A DNA stretch of 19,211 bases from Methanosarcinales archaeon (GTDB lineage: Archaea; Halobacteriota; Methanosarcinia; Methanosarcinales; Methanogasteraceae): positions 1 to 19,211 of the forward strand of contig JAUWGA010000010.1 of assembly GCA_030606635.1 (NCBI GenBank), in the 5' to 3' direction. The notes below the pieces were generated by a model. It worked only from the letters and a program-made list of their open reading frames with translations. It had not been told where the DNA came from and made no database searches. Positions within the stretch are counted from its first letter, which is position 1. Each line of letters begins with the position of its first letter. Of the stretch, positions 13,349-19,211 are shown one piece after another. Both the position numbers and the translations under genes were made by a program.

Positions 13349-14332
13349 TCAGCCTCCAATGATCTCCTTTCCGATCAGCTTGATCGCTTTCTCCTTGTCA
13401 GGACCAATCGGCGATCCTACCACAACTTGTGTGACACCGATCTTCATGAGTTCGTCGATTCTTGCCACACAGTCTGCTGGTGTGCCGTAGATCGCGAACG
13501 CGTCCATCATCTCGGTTGTGATTGCGCCACCCATCAAAGTGCCGAAGTCGCCCTTTGCGATTGCGCCTCCGATTGTGCCGATCACGCTTGGGTCGATGCC
13601 GTGCCTCTCAAGAACCATCGGCGGCGATCCTGCAACGATGAATGCAACAACGATCTTTGCCGCGTTCAGTGCCTTATCCACCTTCTTGTCGATGGAGAAG
13701 CATGCATACGCGGTCACATCGACGTCCTTCATACTCCTGCCTGCCGAGTCCACGCCCTTCTTGATCTCCTTTACAGCGACCTCGAAGTCCAACGGATGCG
13801 ATGCGTTTATGAGCGCACCATCAGCGATCTTTCCTGCAAGCTCAAGCATCTTTGGTCCCTGCACGCCGAGGTAGATCGGAATATCTCCTGCAGCGAATGC
13901 CATCTGGGCACCAGAGAGTGATACCAGTTCACCCTTCTGGTTGACTGGCTTTCCAGCAAAGAGTTCGCGCAGTGCTGAAACGGTCTCCCTTGTCATGGTG
14001 AGTGGCTTCACCCACTCGATCCCCATCTTATCAAAGGTTGCCTTGTCACCGGGACCCAATCCAAGGATTGCGCGTCCGCCTGATATCTCGTTTACAGCAG
14101 CGATACTGGATGCTGCGACCGCCACGTTTCTCGTGTAGGGGTTTGTGACACCGCTTCCGAGCTTGATTGTGTTGGTGTTGGCTGCGAGCAACGCAAGCGT
14201 GGTGTACACATCACGATTGTTGTAGTGGTCTGTGATCCAGACGTTGTCGAACCCGTTCTGCTCAGCCATCTTGGTGTAATGGGCTATCTTCAAAACAGGG
14301 TCACTTGGTACAAATTCAATTCCATATGCCAT
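13349..14332 (-). CDS. mer: F420-dependent methylene-H4MPT reductase
   Basis: This 327-aa soluble enzyme of the bacterial-luciferase-like TIM-barrel family interconverts methylene- and methyl-tetrahydromethanopterin with F420H2. Family features seen are GIEFVPSDPVLKIAHYTKMAE at the start (shown here as 4-17 and 18-24), VWITDHYNNRDVYTTLALLA, LGSGVTNPYTRNVAVAA, GRAILGLGPGDKATFDKMGI and the C-terminal VVVGSPIGPDKEKAIKLI. The ATG has GGAGGA 7 nt upstream and a TATA box at 14383-14390. Mer's presence separates this organism from lineages such as ANME-1, where mer is missing. It leads the mer-fpoF-nadM transcript and diverges from the tbp gene. Confidence 0.95.
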   Translation of the reverse strand: MAYGIEFVPSDPVLKIAHYTKMAEQNGFDNVWITDHYNNRDVYTTLALLAANTNTIKLGSGVTNPYTRNVAVAASSIAAVNEISGGRAILGLGPGDKATFDKMGIEWVKPLTMTRETVSALRELFAGKPVNQKGELVSLSGAQMAFAAGDIPIYLGVQGPKMLELAGKIADGALINASHPLDFEVAVKEIKKGVDSAGRSMKDVDVTAYACFSIDKKVDKALNAAKIVVAFIVAGSPPMVLERHGIDPSVIGTIGGAIAKGDFGTLMGGAITTEMMDAFAIYGTPADCVARIDELMKIGVTQVVVGSPIGPDKEKAIKLIGKEIIGG

Positions 14333-14352
14333 GGTTTGTCCTCCGTGTATCT

Positions 14353-14397
14353 AATAAGGTTGAGATGATCGTTGGTGTAATGATTTAAAACCTTATT
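14353..14397 (-). promoter_or_regulatory. mer promoter within a perfect 9-bp inverted repeat
   Basis: AATAAGGTT at 14353-14361 is mirrored by AACCTTATT at 14389-14397. On the minus strand the second arm reads AATAAGG immediately followed by TTTTAAAT, a BRE/TATA arrangement. A start near 14360 would fall in the other arm, so a dimeric regulator binding the repeat could block or help polymerase. This is seen in sequence; the regulator is not known. Confidence 0.45.
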
Positions 14398-14439
14398 GGT
14401 GCGGCAGTGCGCTCTTTGGTTGACAGCCCCCATTTTCAG

Positions 14440-14454
14440 TAAGGTTAATATATC
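14440..14454 (+). promoter_or_regulatory. tbp promoter (TAAGGTT + TATA)
   Basis: TAAGGTT runs into TTAATATATC, an A/T-rich TATA box, about 55 nt before the tbp ATG. The same TAAGGTT-plus-TATA layout precedes mer on the other strand, only 43 nt away. Confidence 0.5.
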
Positions 14455-14507
14455 AATTCATACAACTAATACCATCTTCACTGAAATATTATGCCGAAGG
14501 TTGCTAC

Positions 14508-15071
14508 ATGCCTATTGAAGACATCACAAAAACGATCAAAATCGAGAATGTGGTTGCGTCCACCTCGATATCAAGTAAAATAGATCTTGAACGCGTGTCA
14601 GAGCTGATAGAGGGAGCTGAATACAACAAAAAGAGGTTCCCCGGAGCTATCTATAGACTCAAGGATCCAAAACTTGCTGTTCTTGTCTTCGGAAGCGGGA
14701 AGATCGTGTGTACGGGCGCAAAGAAGATCGCAAATGTCGAGGTCGGGGTAAAAAAGATATTTGAGAAACTTGAAGAGATCGGGATCAGTACAGAGGGACA
14801 GACTGAACTCGTTTTACATAATATCGTTTCATCTGCGGACCTTGGATGCGTGATCAATCTCGATGCCGTTTCGATGGGTCTTGGGTTCGAAAACATCGAA
14901 TACGAGCCGGAACAGTTTCCGGGACTTGTTTACCGAATTAAAGAGCCGAAATCGGTCGTGCTGCTATTCGGATCTGGTAAAATGATCATCACCGGATGCA
15001 AAAGTCCGGAAGATTCGAAACTCGTCGTCATCAAAATTGTAAATGATCTCGATGAACTCGGATTGTTATGA
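14508..15071 (+). CDS. tbp: TATA-box-binding protein
   Basis: The 187-aa archaeal TBP consists of two tandem saddle repeats. The first contains RFPGAIYRLKDPKLAVLVF then GSGKIVCTGAK; the second, about 90 residues later, contains QFPGLVYRIKEPKSVVLLF then GSGKMIITGC. It recruits RNA polymerase to TATA promoters with TFB. There is no acidic C-terminal tail. The repeat phenylalanine pairs that intercalate DNA appear conserved. It diverges from mer and is followed 10 nt later by a TatD-like hydrolase gene, so those two may share a transcript. Archaea may hold several TBPs; this looks like a standard, full-length one. Confidence 0.95.
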   Translation: MPIEDITKTIKIENVVASTSISSKIDLERVSELIEGAEYNKKRFPGAIYRLKDPKLAVLVFGSGKIVCTGAKKIANVEVGVKKIFEKLEEIGISTEGQTELVLHNIVSSADLGCVINLDAVSMGLGFENIEYEPEQFPGLVYRIKEPKSVVLLFGSGKMIITGCKSPEDSKLVVIKIVNDLDELGLL

Positions 15072-15081
15072 TTTATGATCC

Positions 15082-15921
15082 ATGATCCCGATTACTGACA
15101 ATCATATCCATCTCGATCGCAAGGGGAAAGGGATTCTGGCGGTCAAGGAGTTTGCCCGCGCGGGTGGCACGCACATCATCCTTGTATCAAAGCCATCATG
15201 GACGCTTGGTATGGAAATAACTAAGCCAGAGGACTACGAACCGGTCTTTGAGGAGACGATCAGTATCGCGCGTGAGATAAACCTGTCCGATGTCAGTGTT
15301 ACCGCGTTCCCTGTGCTCGGGGTCCATCCTGCCGAGATCACGGTGCTATCTGACCGTGTGGGGCAGACGCGGGCAGAGGAGTTGATGATTTCCGGGCTTG
15401 AGATCGCACAGCGTTTTGTTTGTGAGAACGAGGCGATAGCCATCAAGACCGGAAGACCACACTATGAGGTCTCTCAGAGCGTGTGGGATGCGTCCAACCG
15501 CATCATGGCTTACGGCATGACTCTCGCGCGTGATGCCGGATGTGCTGTGCAACTCCACACCGAGACTGCTGACGCGGCAGTGATCGCGGATCTCGCAGTG
15601 ATCGCTAAGAGATCCGGGATTTCACCCGGAAAGGTGGTCAAGCATTATGCTCCGCCGCTGATACATGTTTTTGAACGCGAAGGGATCTTTCCGGGAGTGC
15701 TCGCAGGCAAGGGCGCGATCGAGAGCGCGCTTATCGAGGGGAGCAGGTTCATGATGGAGACTGATTACATCGACGATCCTGAGAGACCTGGAGCGGTGCT
15801 CGGGCCAAAGACCGTTCCCCGGAGAACCTTGCAGTTGGTCGACAGGTTCGGCGAGGAGGTCTTCTGGAAGGTGCACAAGGAGAACCCTGAGCAGGTGTAC
15901 GGCATCGAGATCGTGGTGTGA
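15082..15921 (+). CDS. TatD-related metal-dependent hydrolase (archaeal)
   Basis: The 279-aa amidohydrolase-superfamily protein, archaeal TatD-like group (COG1099), begins with the metal-binding D-x-H-x-H region (TDNHIHLD, H8 and H10). VHP (H82), QLHTE (H159), VKHYA (H188) and the terminal metal ligand METDYIDDP (D228) follow. TatD enzymes act as metal-dependent DNases or similar hydrolases; the exact substrate of this archaeal branch is not known. The ATG lies 10 nt after the tbp stop with no clear ribosome site, so translation probably depends on that of tbp. It converges on the rnf operon. Confidence 0.88.
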   Translation: MIPITDNHIHLDRKGKGILAVKEFARAGGTHIILVSKPSWTLGMEITKPEDYEPVFEETISIAREINLSDVSVTAFPVLGVHPAEITVLSDRVGQTRAEELMISGLEIAQRFVCENEAIAIKTGRPHYEVSQSVWDASNRIMAYGMTLARDAGCAVQLHTETADAAVIADLAVIAKRSGISPGKVVKHYAPPLIHVFEREGIFPGVLAGKGAIESALIEGSRFMMETDYIDDPERPGAVLGPKTVPRRTLQLVDRFGEEVFWKVHKENPEQVYGIEIVV

Positions 15922-15950
15922 GCAACTGCCCACACCTACTTATACTCACA
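15917..15950. terminator. hairpin between convergent operons
   Basis: TGTGAG (15917-15922) can pair with CTCACA (15945-15950). The two arms contain the stop codons of the TatD-like gene and of rnfB. A short bidirectional terminator is possible; the loop of 22 nt makes it weak. Confidence 0.25.
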
Positions 15951-16749
15951 GCTTCACGATCGCGTTTCTTGGGCAGACCTCGATGCAGGTCCCGCACTGG
16001 TTGCATTTCTCCTGATCGATCACGGCAAGCGCCTTGTCGAGTTTGATCGCGCCCTCTGGACACTTCTTCTTGCAGATTCCGCATCCGATGCATCCGAACT
16101 CGCAGACCTCTTTGACATACTTGCCCTTGTCGTGTGATGCGCAGACCACATACACTGGTCCGTGCTCCTTTGCAATCGTGAGCACATCCTGCGGACACGC
16201 GGTCACGCATGCGCCGCAGCCCTTGCAGTTGTACTTCTTGATCTTTGGAAGTCCGTTATCTGCAATCTCGATCGCATCGAACATGCATGCTCGCACGCAG
16301 TCGCCAAGACCGATGCACCCGTACGAACAGGCTTTCTTTGTGCCCGAAAGCAGGATTGCGGCTTTACACGTGTCCGCACCGATATAATCGTATCGGTCCT
16401 TGCAGTTTTTGCCGCCCTGACAGATCGTGACCGGATACATGGGCTCTGCTGCGCTGATATCCATTCCAAGCAGCTCTCCGATCATCTCGAAAGTCTCTGC
16501 ATCACACGAGGTGCATAAATCCGGCGTAATATCCCCCGCAACGACGTGCTCTGCAAAATCAGCGCATCCAGGGTATCCGCAGGCTCCGCAGTTCGCACCT
16601 GGCATCAGTTCCATCAGCGCATCTACAAGCGGGTCGGTCTCGACATAGAACGCCTTTGATGCCCATACGAGCATTCCTGCCATCGCAAGCCCGAGTGCGC
16701 CAAGCACAGCGATTGCAGGCGGTAGCAAACTCATAAGATCAACGGTCAT
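15946..16749 (-). CDS. rnfB: Rnf complex subunit B, iron-sulfur-rich
   Basis: This 267-aa protein has one N-terminal TM helix (about 8-31). Next come the RnfB signature GANCGACGYPGCADFAEHV (C54, C57, C62) with C79, and a large ferredoxin region. Cys runs there are C141-x3-C145-x5-C151-x3-C155, C175-178-181-185, C216/220-223-226-230 and C249-252-255-259. This gives at least five [4Fe-4S] sites, more than the short bacterial RnfB, and fits the long Methanosarcina form. RnfB accepts electrons from ferredoxin. Its ATG overlaps the rnfA stop by 4 nt. It is the last gene of the operon. Confidence 0.93.
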   Translation of the reverse strand: MTVDLMSLLPPAIAVLGALGLAMAGMLVWASKAFYVETDPLVDALMELMPGANCGACGYPGCADFAEHVVAGDITPDLCTSCDAETFEMIGELLGMDISAAEPMYPVTICQGGKNCKDRYDYIGADTCKAAILLSGTKKACSYGCIGLGDCVRACMFDAIEIADNGLPKIKKYNCKGCGACVTACPQDVLTIAKEHGPVYVVCASHDKGKYVKEVCEFGCIGCGICKKKCPEGAIKLDKALAVIDQEKCNQCGTCIEVCPRNAIVKL

Positions 16750-17366
16750 AGTTTCACCACCGAAAAGTAGCTGACAACGATTAGTGCGACCATCGTCGCT
16801 GCGAAGAATGCGCCGATGAAGCCGCTGAAGAGGTCAACACCCCGCATGATCAGCTTCTCTCGCACAGCCGCTGTCGCAAGCATCACCCATGAGTAGCCAA
16901 GACCTGCCGCGAACGCGTATATGATGCTTGCCCCGTATGTGAAGCCCTCCTGTATATTCATCAGCACCACACCAAGAACAGCGCAGTTCGTTGCGATCAG
17001 CGGGAGATAGATCCCGAGCGACTTGTAGAGCGGCGGGCTGAACCTGCGTATGATGAACTCAACAAGCTGTACAAATGAAGCGATGATGAGGATGAAACAG
17101 ATCGTCCGCAGGAATGTCAGATCCTTCCCTATAATACTTGCAGGGCTCAGGAGATAATGATAGATGGGCCATGTGAGGATCGCCGACATCGTCATAACGA
17201 AGGTGACCGCCATCGACATGCCCTTTGAGGTCTCCGAGTTGGTGGTCAGACCAACATACGAACAGAGTCCGAGAAACATGATCAAGAGGAAGTTCTTTGT
17301 GAACATCGCATTCACAAAGATCGGGAAGAGGTCCTCTGTCGGCATAAGTCCGGGTGTTTCGATCAT
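16746..17366 (-). CDS. rnfA: Rnf complex subunit A (integral membrane)
   Basis: The 206-aa protein has about six TM helices, among them FLLIMFLGLCSYVGLTT, TICFILIIASFVQLVEFII and GFIGAFFAATMVALIVVSYF. Conserved features are LGLCSYVG near the N-terminus and PLIATNCAVLGVVLMN in the fourth helix; the equivalent Cys in RnfA and RnfE/NqrD-E bind a [2Fe-2S] centre in the membrane. RnfA and RnfE form the membrane core carrying electrons and coupling them to ion movement. It starts with ATGA overlapping rnfE by 4 nt and ends overlapping rnfB. Confidence 0.93.
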   Translation of the reverse strand: MIETPGLMPTEDLFPIFVNAMFTKNFLLIMFLGLCSYVGLTTNSETSKGMSMAVTFVMTMSAILTWPIYHYLLSPASIIGKDLTFLRTICFILIIASFVQLVEFIIRRFSPPLYKSLGIYLPLIATNCAVLGVVLMNIQEGFTYGASIIYAFAAGLGYSWVMLATAAVREKLIMRGVDLFSGFIGAFFAATMVALIVVSYFSVVKL

Positions 17367-18070
17367 ATCTCGTAACCCTCCTTTTTGAGTTGTTTCATCC
17401 GTTTGCGATCACTCATGATCTTGAATAGAAGCATCAGTGCAGCGATCGTTAAGAACGCGCCTGGTGGTGTGACCATCACGATTGCCGGCTCAATCGGGAA
17501 TGATATAACCTCGGGGACGAATGAGAACCCGGGGATGGATGAGAGCGGGTAAAATCCAAGTTTGCCTGCCTCACTCCAGAGCATCACGAGTTTCAACCCG
17601 CCGGTTCCGAGAATTTCCCTGATGCTGCCGATCAACATCAGTGCTACTGCAAAACCGATCGATATGCCGATTCCGTCTGCTATTGAAGGTAGCACCGGAT
17701 TTCGGTTCGCATACGCTTCAGCTCGTCCGATCACGATGCAGTTCACAACGATCAGCGGCACAAATATCCCGAGCGCCTCGTACATCGGCGGCAGAAATGC
17801 CTCAAGTATCATATCAACCATCGTAACGAAGGTACAGATGATCAGGATGAATATCGGGATTCTGACGCCTGGCGGGATCTGCTTTCGCAGAAGAGAGACG
17901 AAGATGTTTGAGCCGAGCATCACAAAGGTGAACGCCAGTGCCATGCCGAGCGCGTTTGCAAACGACGTGGACACAGCAAGTACCGGACAGAGACCGAGCA
18001 CAAGCACGAATACTGGATTATCCTTGATGATACCTCTGATTATCTCTCCTACAAAGGATTTCTTTGCCAT
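17363..18070 (-). CDS. rnfE: Rnf complex subunit E (integral membrane)
   Basis: The 235-aa protein has six predicted TM helices and is homologous to RnfA. It shows VLVLGLCPVLAVSTSFANALGM (15-36, split here as 15-24 and 25-36) and PLIVVNCIVIGRAEAYANRN, the family signatures that hold the membrane iron-sulfur cysteines. The C-terminal tail RKRMKQLKKEGYEI is cytoplasmic and basic. The ATG follows the rnfG stop directly (TAAATG), with GGAGG inside the last rnfG codons as ribosome site. It partners RnfA in the Na+-translocating core. Confidence 0.93.
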   Translation of the reverse strand: MAKKSFVGEIIRGIIKDNPVFVLVLGLCPVLAVSTSFANALGMALAFTFVMLGSNIFVSLLRKQIPPGVRIPIFILIICTFVTMVDMILEAFLPPMYEALGIFVPLIVVNCIVIGRAEAYANRNPVLPSIADGIGISIGFAVALMLIGSIREILGTGGLKLVMLWSEAGKLGFYPLSSIPGFSFVPEVISFPIEPAIVMVTPPGAFLTIAALMLLFKIMSDRKRMKQLKKEGYEI

Positions 18071-18622
18071 TTATGAAACCTCCTGTTGCATCTTTCCAAT
18101 TATTTCAACGACTCCGTCGGTGACATATCTGGATGATATCGTTGCGCCGGAGATGCCATCGATCTGACCGCCATCATCGCTCAGTGCCAGCCCATCAAGC
18201 CCGACCCCTGCGAATTGTGCTACGAACCCTTCGTCTTTCTGGACCTTATCACCGATTCCAGGTGTCTCTTTCTGCGAGACCACAGCAACTCCGGTCACCA
18301 CGAAATCAGAATCTACCCCGACTGCGAGTGTTAATATGTCCTGCATGCCCTGAACCTCTGCCATGGCTCCATAACCGATCAGGTCGCCACCGTCATAAGC
18401 CTCGTAGCAGATTTCTCCGCCACCGACCAGCTTAAACTTAGTAGCATCAGGGACGACGCCCATCTCGAGCAGTTGTTTGTCAGGACCGCCTGCCTCCGCT
18501 GCCAGCTTCTCAAGCTGTGCCTGAGTGACTCCATACGTCGCTGTCAGGACCACAGCCGCCACCGCAGCAATGAGCGTTAGCTTGACGAGTATCATTACAG
18601 TGGAATCTTTTGTTTCTGCCAT
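18071..18622 (-). CDS. rnfG: Rnf complex subunit G (covalent FMN)
   Basis: The 183-aa protein has an N-terminal TM helix (about 10-30) and an FMN-binding domain. The flavinylation motif DGISGATISSRYVTDGV gives T161 as the probable covalent FMN site, the [ST]GA-T-x-[ST] pattern recognised by ApbE. TPGIGDKVQ (about 120-128) is also typical of the family. FMN on RnfG relays electrons, and in Methanosarcina the complex passes them on to a multihaem cytochrome. The start has GGAGG 8 nt upstream, and the rnfD stop is 1 nt away. An apbE gene is not in the window. Confidence 0.93.
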   Translation of the reverse strand: MAETKDSTVMILVKLTLIAAVAAVVLTATYGVTQAQLEKLAAEAGGPDKQLLEMGVVPDATKFKLVGGGEICYEAYDGGDLIGYGAMAEVQGMQDILTLAVGVDSDFVVTGVAVVSQKETPGIGDKVQKDEGFVAQFAGVGLDGLALSDDGGQIDGISGATISSRYVTDGVVEIIGKMQQEVS

Positions 18623-18623
18623 T

Positions 18624-19211
18624 TTATTTCCCTCCGATCGGCTTTGGTATGGTGCTTCTGTCGATGAGCGGGCTGAAGACGTTCATCAGGAGCACTGCGA
18701 AGCACATCCCCGTGAAGTAGGCATTGAAATGGAGCTGGATTAATATCAGCACGGCAAGCATGACCCCGTAGATCAGTCTGCCCTTCTTTGACGCCGGCGT
18801 TGTGATCGGGTCTGCCGCAAGGAATATCAGTCCGAGGAAGTAGCCGCCGGTTAGCACATAAGGAAGTTGTGAACCCATCCCGACGATCGGCATCAAGAGT
18901 AGCAGCAGGATAGTGGCACTGAGTGCCACCCGCCGGTCCACGTATCTCTTGTACAGAACGAATGCACCGCTGAGTAATACCGCTATCGGCGAGAATTCGA
19001 TAAGTCTGCCAGCACCAGTCTCGAGGAATAGGTCAGAGAAACTGCCGAGATTTGGTGTCGATTCCACACTCATCAGCGTGGGCCACGCAGCAAGCAGGAA
19101 TGCAAAACCGACCAGTGCCGGATGGAACACCAGCGTCCCTGTGCCGCCGAAGATGTATTTTGGAACAGCTATCGCAAACGCGGCTCCGATGATCGGAACC
19201 CAGAGCGGGAC
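18624..19211 (-). CDS. rnfD: Rnf complex subunit D, partial at window edge
   Basis: The frame runs open from the window edge at 19211 to a stop at 18624, so the N-terminus is missing. The visible part begins VPLWVPIIGAAFAIAVPKY and continues IFGGTGTLVFHPALVGFAF, then LLAAWPTLM. This is the RnfD/NqrB core, where GGxGxxxFNPA is the usual form; the Asn is His here. Five or more TM helices follow, ending FAVLLMNVFSPLIDRST. The apparent GTG start at 19130 is internal, because conserved sequence precedes it in frame. The order D-G-E-A-B matches Methanosarcina, so rnfC should lie just beyond the window. Confidence 0.9.
   Translation of the reverse strand, partial: VPLWVPIIGAAFAIAVPKYIFGGTGTLVFHPALVGFAFLLAAWPTLMSVESTPNLGSFSDLFLETGAGRLIEFSPIAVLLSGAFVLYKRYVDRRVALSATILLLLLMPIVGMGSQLPYVLTGGYFLGLIFLAADPITTPASKKGRLIYGVMLAVLILIQLHFNAYFTGMCFAVLLMNVFSPLIDRSTIPKPIGGK

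Noticed and set aside
13334..13921. 195-codon open frame antisense to mer
   Set aside because: It is a shadow of mer, with Cys/His/Asp-rich composition unlike a real protein.
17562..18167. 201-codon open frame antisense to rnfE
   Set aside because: It is a shadow of a membrane gene, with Ile/Ser/Pro-rich low-information composition.
1..19211. CRISPR array or rRNA genes
   Set aside because: No regularly spaced repeats and no rRNA-like segments were seen on reading either strand.

Overview
The window is about 19.2 kb from a strictly anaerobic euryarchaeon, most likely a member of the Methanosarcinales or a related methanogenic, methane-oxidising or alkane-oxidising lineage. The evidence is an archaeal Ni-CODH alpha/epsilon pair (cdhA, cdhB), the F420-dependent methylene-H4MPT reductase Mer directly followed by an FpoF-like F420H2 oxidase, a methanogen-type six-gene-order Rnf cluster, an archaeal TBP, archaeal NMN adenylyltransferase, a haloarchaeal/Methanosarcina-type second RFC small subunit, and TATA-box promoters. 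No mcr gene is present, so methanogenesis cannot be told from its reversal, and the genus cannot be named from this piece alone.

Layout. (1) 1-160: the C-terminal end of glutamine synthetase. (2) 161-1545: an accessory island, AT-rich at first. It holds a TnpB-tail/omega-RNA-like remnant, an orphan two-TM protein, a hairpin terminator, two tiny ORFs, an IS-end-like repeat and an unassigned GC-rich fragment. (3) 1546-3014: degenerate RFC small subunit, stand-alone Lrp/AsnC RAM domain protein and tRNA-Asp(GTC). (4) 3143-6418: cdhAB, a structured 3' UTR and a DUF4242-like small protein. (5) 6479-8950: a second accessory patch with an MNT/HEPN pair, a signal-peptide/membrane-anchored protein and an intact tnpB whose stop codon overlaps that protein's start. 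(6) 9139-11734: an aldehyde:ferredoxin oxidoreductase and uroporphyrinogen-III methyltransferase. (7) 11792-14332, minus strand: mer, fpoF and nadM, diverging from tbp and a TatD-like hydrolase on the plus strand (14508-15921). (8) 15946 to the window end, minus strand: rnfD (partial), G, E, A, B.

How the genes fit together. CdhAB interconverts CO and CO2 with ferredoxin, AOR exchanges ferredoxin electrons with aldehydes/acids, Rnf couples ferredoxin oxidation to Na+ transport, and Mer/FpoF handle F420 and the C1-H4MPT pathway. The core is therefore a ferredoxin/F420 energy-metabolism region. CobA supplies the first committed step to corrinoid/siroheme and NadM supplies NAD. The two accessory patches (161-1350 and 6480-8950) are where mobile-element activity and possible undescribed biology lie.

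The observations most worth a second look are the tnpB/secreted-protein ATGA fusion, a pseudoknot-capable 3' UTR after cdhB, the omega-RNA-like leader before the orphan membrane gene, and a repeated AATAAGGTT element at the mer/tbp, tRNA and AOR promoter regions.
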